NCBI GenBank assembly: GCA_903939555.1
Contig: CAJAHV010000318.1
Span: forward strand, 1 to 10,614
Length of the DNA: 10,614 bases
Direction of reading: 5' to 3'
Origin: an uncultured Alphaproteobacteria bacterium
GTDB taxonomy: Bacteria > Pseudomonadota > Alphaproteobacteria > Sphingomonadales > Sphingomonadaceae
This document shows, in pieces, positions 1 to 6,298 of the stretch. Within the stretch, counting starts at the first letter, position 1. Every line of letters starts with the position of its first letter. Below the pieces are notes generated by a model. That model made no database searches and had not been told where the DNA came from. It was given only the letters and a program-made list of their open reading frames with translations. The position numbers and the translations under genes were made by a program.

Positions 1-231
1 ATAGCTTGTGCGGCCGCCAAGCCCCGGCACGGCATGTGTGTCATACATCCAGTTGATGCGGGGGTCGAAAAAGGTCCGGCCATAACCAATCGGCAATTGT
101 ATCCAGACAGTGCGGTCGGAACCGCCAGCCTCGACTACAAGTACGCGCGTAATGCCATCTGCGGAAAGCCGGTCGGCAAGTACGCAACCGGCCGTGCCGG
201 CACCAACGATAATATAATCAAACTCTTCCAT
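1..231 (-). CDS. GMC-family FAD-dependent oxidoreductase, N-terminal part only
   Basis: This is the first 77 codons of a gene that runs off the left edge. The protein opens with a dinucleotide-binding beta-alpha-beta fold: DYIIVGAGTAGCVLADRL puts the GxGxxG glycines at residues 10, 12 and 15, and VLVVEAGG supplies the acidic residue (Glu34) that binds the FAD ribose. The following stretch (WIQLPIGYG, then NWMYDT near residues 66-71) matches the start of glucose-methanol-choline oxidoreductases such as choline dehydrogenase, alcohol dehydrogenases and polyethylene-glycol dehydrogenase. The family oxidises alcohols to aldehydes or ketones with FAD. The ATG shares one base with the stop of the preceding gene (TGATG), so translation is probably coupled to it. 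Next to an aldehyde dehydrogenase, an alcohol-oxidising role is likely. The substrate cannot be called because the catalytic C-terminal half is outside the window. Confidence 0.93.
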   Translation of the reverse strand, partial: MEEFDYIIVGAGTAGCVLADRLSADGITRVLVVEAGGSDRTVWIQLPIGYGRTFFDPRINWMYDTHAVPGLGGRTSY

Positions 232-1418
232 CAACGGACAGGATTCTGGGTCATTTCTAGATGCAACATGCTCCCGGTGTAGGGGTTGGCCGAGGCAACG
301 ACTTCATCGATCTCGACGCCCAGGCCGGGCGCGGTTGACGGGATGACATGGCCATCTTCGAACTGAATGGGTTTCACCAGAATTTCGCTATGGAAGCCAC
401 CCCAGCTTTCGATGCTTTCGAGGATCAGGAAATTGGGCGAACAGGTGGCGATCTGGATATTGGCGGCTCCGACGATAGGTCCACAATAAAGGTGCGGCGC
501 AATCTGCACATGCTGGACCTCCGCCATTCCGGCAATTTTCTTGGCCTCCAATATGCCCCCTACCCGCCCCAAGTTCATCTGCAGGATCGCAGCGGCGCCG
601 GCCTGCAGCAGGCGCGCGAAATCATATTTCGTCGTCAGCCGCTCGCCGGTGGCAATGGGGATAGATGTGGCGCGTGCGACCTTGGCCATCTCGTCGGGCG
701 CATCGGGCGGCACCGGTTCCTCAAGCCATAGCGGGTCATAAGGTTCAAGCCGCCGGGCAAGACGGATCGCGCTGGCGGCCGTCATCTGGCCATGCGTGCC
801 AAACAACAGGTCAGCACGATTGCCGACGGCCTCACGCAACTTTCGGGCGAAGCGATCGCTCAGATCAAGCGCATCGAGCGAAAGCTGGCGGCCATCAAAA
901 GCCGAATAAGGCCCGGCCGGATCGAACTTCAGCGCAGTGAACCCCTGCGCCAGATATTCACCGGCACGTTCCGCCGCCAGATCGGGATCGTGATAGACAT
1001 CGCTTTCGTCGCCGGGGCGCGGGTAGATATAGGTGTAGGCGCGCAATCGTTCGTGAACCCGGCCCCCCAGCAGCTTGTAAACTGGCTGGCCCGCTTCCTT
1101 GCCGACGATATCCCAACACGCCATTTCGAGGGCGCTCAACACGCCCATCAGGGTCAGATCCGGATGCTGGGTGAAGCCGCTGGAGTAAACCCGCCGCCAC
1201 ATGCTTTCGATGTCATGCGGATCATTGCCGCGAACATAGCGATCGAACACATCCTCGATCATCTGCGCCACCAAATGCGGCGCGAACGGCACGCAATAGG
1301 CCTCGCCAACGCCCGAGACGTTGCCATCGGTGGTCAGCTTGACGAACACGAAGTAACGGCCGCCGAAATGCGGCGGCGGGTTGCCGACGACGAACGTCTT
1401 TATATCGACAAGCTTCAT
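231..1418 (-). CDS. Enolase-superfamily protein, mandelate racemase / sugar-acid dehydratase type, with an altered metal site
   Basis: The protein has 395 residues, normal for this superfamily: an N-terminal capping domain (about 1-115) and a TIM barrel (about 120-370). Members abstract the proton alpha to a carboxylate at a Mg2+ site; characterised relatives include D-mannonate and D-galactonate dehydratases. Visible active-site positions are KFD (164-166), Glu233/234 in WLEEP, Glu259 in TGER, His309 in APHLY and Glu334 in LES. Aligned with the dehydratase DxH motif, the sequence reads Gly207-Thr208-His209, so the first metal-ligand aspartate appears to be missing; the codon is GGC at 798-800, which is unambiguous. 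The ATG overlaps the upstream aldehyde dehydrogenase stop by 4 bases (ATGA), and the stop overlaps the GMC start. It probably acts on a hydroxy-acid made or used by the neighbouring oxidoreductases. Family membership is certain; the reaction is not, and a non-standard activity is possible. Confidence 0.93.
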   Translation of the reverse strand: MKLVDIKTFVVGNPPPHFGGRYFVFVKLTTDGNVSGVGEAYCVPFAPHLVAQMIEDVFDRYVRGNDPHDIESMWRRVYSSGFTQHPDLTLMGVLSALEMACWDIVGKEAGQPVYKLLGGRVHERLRAYTYIYPRPGDESDVYHDPDLAAERAGEYLAQGFTALKFDPAGPYSAFDGRQLSLDALDLSDRFARKLREAVGNRADLLFGTHGQMTAASAIRLARRLEPYDPLWLEEPVPPDAPDEMAKVARATSIPIATGERLTTKYDFARLLQAGAAAILQMNLGRVGGILEAKKIAGMAEVQHVQIAPHLYCGPIVGAANIQIATCSPNFLILESIESWGGFHSEILVKPIQFEDGHVIPSTAPGLGVEIDEVVASANPYTGSMLHLEMTQNPVR

Positions 1419-2887
1419 AATGTGACCGCTTCGAAGGGAAACCCGTTGATGACCTTGCGCTCGAGATAGTCCTCAAGCCCGAAGATGCCCCATTCGCGGC
1501 CGTTGCCCGATTGCTTATAGCCGCCAAATGGCGAGCAATAGTCCTGCCCGGCGCCGTTCAGATGGACGCTGCCCGCCCTGATGGCCTGTGCAACGCGAAC
1601 AGCGCGCACCGGATCGGCGCATTGGACATAGGCGGCCAGGCCGTAGGGCGTATCGTTGGCCATGGCGATGGCACCGGCTTCATCGGCGAACGGGATCATA
1701 ACCAGCACCGGACCGAACACTTCTTCCTGCGCGATGGTCATGCCATTGTCGACGTCGGCTAAAATCGTTGGTTTGACATAATAACCGACCTCGAACCCTT
1801 CCGGCTTGCCAGTGCCACCGACGATGACGCGGGCACCTTCGTCGATGCCCGTCTGGACAAGCCGCTGGATCTTTTCGAACTGCGACTTGCTGATGACGGG
1901 CCCGATGTGCGAACCTGGCATGCGCGGATCGCCAACTTTTACCGAGGCGCCGACGCGAGCAGCGATTGCGACCGCTTCGTCATAAACTGACGCCTCGACA
2001 AGCATCCGCGTCGGGGCGTTGCACGATTGGCCACTGTTATTGAAGCAATGCAGCACGCCCCGGGTGATCGCGACTTCGAGATCGACGTCGGCAAAGACGA
2101 TGTTGGGCGATTTGCCACCGAGTTCCTGCGAGACGCGCTTCACCGTTTCGGCAGCGGATTTCGCAACCATGATGCCGGCGCGTGTCGAGCCGGTGAACGA
2201 TACCATGTCGACGCCCGGATGCCCTGTCAGCGCGTCGCCTATCATGGCGCCAGTGCCGTGCAACATGTTGAACACGCCGGTTGGGAAGCCGGCCTCGTCG
2301 ATGAATTCGGCGAACAGTTGGGCCGACAATGGCGCGATCTCGCTGGGCTTGAGAACGACCGTGCACCCCGCGAGCAGCGCCGGACCAATCTTGGCGGCCA
2401 ACTGGTTGATTGGCCAGTTCCATGGCGTGATCAGCACACAAACGCCAATCGGTTCGTGCACAAGCTTGCCCGTCGAACCGATTGGTCGTTCCCATTCAAG
2501 CGCTTGCGCCGCCGTGATGGTTTCCTTCAGATGGCCGGGGCCGCATTCGGCCTGCGATTGGAACGAAAGATCGTGCGGGGCCCCCATCTCGGTGGTGATC
2601 GCTGCTACCATTTCGCCATAGCGGCGCTCGAAAACCGCAATTAGCTTGCGGACCAGGGCGATGCGGTGCGCGACGGCCGTCACACTATAATCGGCGAACG
2701 CCCGGCGCGCGGCCGCCACCGCAAGATCGACGTCTGCCGGGCCGCAAAGTGCCACGCGGGCGGCAATCGTCTCGGTTGCCGGGTTGATGGCGTCGACAGT
2801 GCCGCTCGATTGCGCGGGCAGCACCCAAGCGCCATCTATATAGGATTTCAGCGGCGCAGGTGTCACCGCATCACGGGTTTCAGACAT
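1415..2887 (-). CDS. NAD(P)-dependent aldehyde dehydrogenase
   Basis: At 490 residues this is a full-length ALDH-superfamily enzyme that oxidises an aldehyde to the carboxylic acid in the cytoplasm. All hallmark residues are present: Asn157 in PWNWP (oxyanion), Lys180 in KPSE (cofactor), the general base Glu255 in ELGGKS, the nucleophile Cys289 in SGQSC, and EEVFGP at 388-393. The C-terminus has the usual GGYKQSGNGRE segment. The overall sequence resembles the subgroup containing the Rhodococcus 6-oxolauric acid dehydrogenase CddD, from memory and unchecked, so a long-chain or bulky aldehyde is possible. The ATG lies inside the last 8 bases of the MFS gene and has no strong ribosome site of its own, which fits translational coupling. 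Its stop overlaps the next start by 4 bases. Paired with the GMC gene it would complete an alcohol-to-acid oxidation. Confidence 0.95.
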   Translation of the reverse strand: MSETRDAVTPAPLKSYIDGAWVLPAQSSGTVDAINPATETIAARVALCGPADVDLAVAAARRAFADYSVTAVAHRIALVRKLIAVFERRYGEMVAAITTEMGAPHDLSFQSQAECGPGHLKETITAAQALEWERPIGSTGKLVHEPIGVCVLITPWNWPINQLAAKIGPALLAGCTVVLKPSEIAPLSAQLFAEFIDEAGFPTGVFNMLHGTGAMIGDALTGHPGVDMVSFTGSTRAGIMVAKSAAETVKRVSQELGGKSPNIVFADVDLEVAITRGVLHCFNNSGQSCNAPTRMLVEASVYDEAVAIAARVGASVKVGDPRMPGSHIGPVISKSQFEKIQRLVQTGIDEGARVIVGGTGKPEGFEVGYYVKPTILADVDNGMTIAQEEVFGPVLVMIPFADEAGAIAMANDTPYGLAAYVQCADPVRAVRVAQAIRAGSVHLNGAGQDYCSPFGGYKQSGNGREWGIFGLEDYLERKVINGFPFEAVTL

Positions 2888-4184
2888 GGCCGACCGCGCG
2901 CATCTGATCCGCTATGATCGTGCGGGATGCTGCCCAATAATGCCAGGCAGCCCAGAACCCGGTCGGCGCGAGGATCAGCAGCGCCATGCGCAGCGATTCC
3001 GCGTTAGGCCCGGCGGCACCACCGAAATAATCGCTTAACCAGCCCACCCCCTGCGGTGCGACAATCAAGTTTAGCACATTTGCGGCGATCAGCGATATCG
3101 CGATGGTCATAGCACGCATCTTCGGTGTGGCCAGGTTGAGCAACAGCGCCATCGCCGGGCCGATGTAGAAATAGATCGCCGGAATGAAGGTCCAGAGCAT
3201 CAGCTTCGCCAGTGGTAGCGAATGGGTCCAATAGGCGATGAACGACGGCACCGTGGCGAGCGCCGTGACGATGGCCAGCAGCCAGACGATCCGGCGCGGA
3301 TCGACGAAAGACGGGCGCGACAGCAACCAGGCCGTGAGCAGGGATGCAGCAATACCGGCAACAAGGTGAATGGGACCGACAACCGCCCCCGCCTGCCCGA
3401 CATCGAGCCCGTACATGCGTTGCAGAAACGTCGGGGTGAACCACATCAGGCCCCAACCCCACAATGCCGATACCCCGCCGCCCATGATGACATGAAAAGC
3501 GGCCTTCTGGTCGCGCAGGAACCGCACCGTCTCGGCGATCGTTGGCGTTTCCTTCGTGGAAACGGCATCGAGGCGACCGCGCTCGGGTTCCTTGATGGTC
3601 ATTAAAATGATCAGCCCAAGGAACAGGCCGGGCACGCCAAGGACCAGAAATGCGGCCCGCCAGCCATAAAGATTGGCGACGTATCCAGCCATGTCGGCAC
3701 CCAGCCACGCGCCGATCGGCGCCCCGAGGGCGAATACTGTCATCGCCATGGCGCGGCGATCGGCCGGAAAATAATCGGCAACGATCGAATTGCAGGCCGG
3801 GGTACCACCCGCCTCACCGACGCCTACGCCGATCCTGGCGAGCAGCAGGTGCCAATAGCCAACTGAAAGCCCGCAAAGAGCAGTCATCGCCGACCAGATC
3901 ACCAGCGATACAGCCAAAAGATTGCGGCGATTGTAGCGATCAGCAACCCAAGACAGCGGAATACCAAGTGTGACATAAAACAGCGCCAGCGAAACACCGG
4001 TCAAGAAGGCTATGCCACCGTCATCAAGTTTCAGTTCGAGACGGATCGGCTCCAGCACCGTCGACATGACGTAACGATCAGCGATGTTGATCGTATAGAC
4101 CAGCATCATGATCATCAGCACATACCAGCGGCCGGCCATTCCGGTGGCGCGATCGGCGGTTGGCTCGGCTGTCGCGGTGGTCAC
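2880..4184 (-). CDS. MFS permease, spinster-like family
   Basis: This is an inner-membrane secondary transporter of 434 residues with about 12 hydrophobic segments. The first segment runs from about residue 20 and ends in the NIADRY motif. The cytoplasmic MFS motif A (DRYNRR, about 82-87) follows the second segment, and RIGVGVGEAGGTPA (about 117-130) marks the fourth. This combination is typical of the spinster-like MFS group common in sphingomonads, which often sits beside TonB receptors and oxidoreductases. I chose the GTG at 4182-4184 because GAAGGGA lies 8 bases before it. The frame stays open to a TTG at 4260-4262, but that start would add a 26-residue Trp/Arg-rich leader unlike MFS proteins and would overlap the upstream gene by 50 bases. 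The stop overlaps the aldehyde dehydrogenase start by 8 bases. It probably imports the substrate of the downstream enzymes; export is possible. Confidence 0.92.
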   Translation of the reverse strand: MTTATAEPTADRATGMAGRWYVLMIMMLVYTINIADRYVMSTVLEPIRLELKLDDGGIAFLTGVSLALFYVTLGIPLSWVADRYNRRNLLAVSLVIWSAMTALCGLSVGYWHLLLARIGVGVGEAGGTPACNSIVADYFPADRRAMAMTVFALGAPIGAWLGADMAGYVANLYGWRAAFLVLGVPGLFLGLIILMTIKEPERGRLDAVSTKETPTIAETVRFLRDQKAAFHVIMGGGVSALWGWGLMWFTPTFLQRMYGLDVGQAGAVVGPIHLVAGIAASLLTAWLLSRPSFVDPRRIVWLLAIVTALATVPSFIAYWTHSLPLAKLMLWTFIPAIYFYIGPAMALLLNLATPKMRAMTIAISLIAANVLNLIVAPQGVGWLSDYFGGAAGPNAESLRMALLILAPTGFWAAWHYWAASRTIIADQMRAVGHV

Positions 4185-4192
4185 AAATATGA

Positions 4193-4199
4193 TCCCTTC
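4193..4199 (-). promoter_or_regulatory. Ribosome binding site that fixes the MFS start at GTG 4184
   Basis: On the minus strand GAAGGGA is followed by 8 bases and then GTG. It lies in the 28-base gap after the sulfotransferase stop. No comparable site precedes the upstream in-frame TTG (4262), so this site decides the start. Confidence 0.65.
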
Positions 4200-4212
4200 A
4201 GGCGGGCAGACA

Positions 4213-6204
4213 TCATTGCGTCGGCGCCAGGGCTGCCCGCAATGGCGCCAGAAACGCATCAAAATTTTCCCACTGGTCGAGACCGCCGCGAAAGATCGGC
4301 TGGCGGACCTGCTCCGAACTCGCGGTACGGACCGCGCGGTCAGTTTCGTGGAAATTCACGCACGCCGGCTCGAAGGGCAAGCCGCAGAAATCGAGCAGGC
4401 GCCGGACCTGGGTTTCAAGATCGGAGACCACGTCTTCATACTGGACGCGAAGTACCTTCCCTGGCAGCACTTCATCCCAGTGCTGCATCAAGTCGATATA
4501 CCCTTTATAGTAGCGCCCGATTTCTGAAAGACCATAAGAAAAATCTTGCCCTTCGGCAAATAACTGTTTGAAATTACTAAAACAACAGCCCATCGGGTCG
4601 CGCCTTGCGTCAATGATTTTCGCATTCGGCAGGATCAGGTGGATCAGCCCGATATGGCGAAAATTGTTGGGCATCTTGTCGATGAAGAACGGCTTTCCGG
4701 TGCGATAGATCGCCGTGTCACGCAGGTAGGCTTCGCCAAAAACCGTCAGTTCATCCACCGACAACTCGCCAAGATTGCCCGGATAACGAGCCTCCTCGTC
4801 GACGCGGCGCCGGCCGTCCAATCGATGTGCTAGCGCCAGAATATTGGGCAGTTCGGACGTGCCCTCCACCGCCGAGTGTGACGCGAGAATCTGTTCCAGC
4901 AGGGTTGATCCGGCTCGCGGCAGCCCCACGATGAAAATCGGATCGGGTGCCTTTGCACCGCTGCCAGTATTCCGGGCGAACAACGCCGGCGTGCACGCTG
5001 CCATCTGCGACCGCATCTCTCCATCGATCCGGGCAGGATCGTAGCGAAGTTCATCGCGTTTCAGGCGATTGCCGGTATCGTAATAACCAAAGGCATCGGC
5101 AAATTCGCCGCGATCCTCGAGCGCCTTGCCCAACGCGAAGCACAGGTGATAGCGATCGACGCGGCTGGTTGCTCGATCGGCCTGCACGGTGCGCATCGCG
5201 GCAATCTCGTCCTCGTCGAAGCGATAGGTCTTGAGGTTGGCCAGGCTCCAATAGGCATCGCCGAAGTCCGGCTTGCTGGCACAGGCCTGCCGATAGGCGG
5301 CAACCGCTTCGCCTTGACGGCCGAGGGTCTTCAACGCGTGGCCACGGGTTAGGCTGACCTGATGATTGTCGGGCCGCGCCGCATGCAACGCATCGTAGAT
5401 CGCAAGCGCCGTGTCGAAATTACCCACCGCGAGGTTCTGGTTGGCGAACAGCATGTCGAAATGCGGCACCCCCGGCGCCTTGTCGCGCAGGATCCGCGCC
5501 TGCTCCAGCGCCTTTTCGAATTTCTGCCGCTTGTGCAATATGTTGACATAATCAAACCGGCCCGGATGGAACTCGGGCTCAAGCTCAACTGCGGATTCAA
5601 GGATGAATTCGGCTTCGTCGAGGACCTGGAAGCGCGAGCCGAGATCGGCAAGCATGCGCATCGCTTCGAGATGATGGCCGTTGGTCTGAAGGAAGTGCCG
5701 GCACAACCGCTCTGCCTTCAGCAACTTGCCCTCATGCATGAAGCTGGCCACGCTCACCAACTCAGGCGGCAAGCCCGTCAGCCAGTCAAGCTGGTTGCGC
5801 GCGATTGCTTCGTTATCTGCATGCCCGGCCGCTTGGTTGAGCTCGACCAGCAGCCGCCAACTGGCAACAAGTGCCGGGTTGGCCGCCACGGCGTGGTCAA
5901 AAGCTGCGATGGCACCGTCGGGATCGCCGGCCGCACGCCGGCCATGGCCTATTTCCTGCCAAGCGCGGGCGTGTTCCGGCTCGATCTCGAGCAATCGCTC
6001 GAGGGTTTGCCGCGCCGCAACGGCGCGACCAACATAGCGTTGGGCCACGGCCAGCAGATACAAAAGATCAACATTGTGCGGATTAGCGACCAACAGCGGC
6101 TGGACGATTTGCCCCGCCCTGGCGAACGCACCCTGCTGCAACTGGCGACGGGCCTGCTCGATGCCAGCCTCGATAGCTGCGGCGTTCTGATCCTTGTCTT
6201 CCAT
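4213..6204 (-). CDS. TPR-repeat protein with C-terminal sulfotransferase domain
   Basis: The 663-residue protein has two parts. Residues about 10-400 are alpha-helical TPR-like repeats, with units around 45-80, 82-115, 195-240 and 260-310 carrying the spaced small and aromatic residues of TPRs. Residues about 420-660 form a sulfotransferase domain. Its 5'-phosphosulfate loop is FIVGLPRAGSTLLEQIL (424-440) and its 3'-phosphate-binding element is DARRDPMGCCFSNFKQ (532-547) with Ser543. A conserved TASSEQVRQPI segment lies at 627-637. Members use PAPS to sulfate an acceptor; the acceptor of this fused class is generally unknown. There is no signal peptide or membrane segment, so it is predicted cytoplasmic. 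In sphingomonads such genes commonly follow TonB receptor genes. The start has no clear Shine-Dalgarno; a perfect 10-base palindrome (6211-6220) occupies that place. Domain calls are firm, biological role unknown. Confidence 0.92.
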   Translation of the reverse strand: MEDKDQNAAAIEAGIEQARRQLQQGAFARAGQIVQPLLVANPHNVDLLYLLAVAQRYVGRAVAARQTLERLLEIEPEHARAWQEIGHGRRAAGDPDGAIAAFDHAVAANPALVASWRLLVELNQAAGHADNEAIARNQLDWLTGLPPELVSVASFMHEGKLLKAERLCRHFLQTNGHHLEAMRMLADLGSRFQVLDEAEFILESAVELEPEFHPGRFDYVNILHKRQKFEKALEQARILRDKAPGVPHFDMLFANQNLAVGNFDTALAIYDALHAARPDNHQVSLTRGHALKTLGRQGEAVAAYRQACASKPDFGDAYWSLANLKTYRFDEDEIAAMRTVQADRATSRVDRYHLCFALGKALEDRGEFADAFGYYDTGNRLKRDELRYDPARIDGEMRSQMAACTPALFARNTGSGAKAPDPIFIVGLPRAGSTLLEQILASHSAVEGTSELPNILALAHRLDGRRRVDEEARYPGNLGELSVDELTVFGEAYLRDTAIYRTGKPFFIDKMPNNFRHIGLIHLILPNAKIIDARRDPMGCCFSNFKQLFAEGQDFSYGLSEIGRYYKGYIDLMQHWDEVLPGKVLRVQYEDVVSDLETQVRRLLDFCGLPFEPACVNFHETDRAVRTASSEQVRQPIFRGGLDQWENFDAFLAPLRAALAPTQ

Positions 6205-6236
6205 TGTGTAGGTCTAGACCCAAGCCGGGCAGGTTG

Positions 6237-6279
6237 AAAAGCCAGGGGAGTGCGTTGCTATGCAAATCACTCCCCTGCC
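6237..6279 (-). terminator. Rho-independent terminator after the TonB receptor gene
   Basis: A perfect 10-bp stem (bases 6243-6252 with 6268-6277) is continued inward, after a 2x2 internal loop, by a 4-bp TTGC/GCAA stem closed by a 3-base loop. Read on the minus strand it is followed by GGCTTTT. It starts 20 bases past the receptor stop and precedes the sulfotransferase start by about 33 bases. It should reduce, perhaps not abolish, read-through into the downstream genes, since the T-run is only four long. Confidence 0.8.
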
Positions 6280-6298
6280 CCAGTCTGCAAGGCTGGCG

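Noticed and set aside
792..1469. Plus-strand open frame of 225 codons across the enolase-superfamily gene
   Set aside because: It is fully antisense to a well-supported gene, crosses into the next gene, has no recognisable domain and reflects the high GC content.
4185..4262. Longer MFS protein starting at TTG 4262
   Set aside because: The extra 26 residues are unlike MFS N-termini and would overlap the upstream gene by 50 bases, whereas GTG 4184 has a good ribosome site.
5362..6237. Plus-strand open frame of 291 codons opposite the sulfotransferase gene
   Set aside because: It is antisense to a clear TPR protein, and its arginine- and valine-rich composition is that of a codon-shadow frame with no motif.
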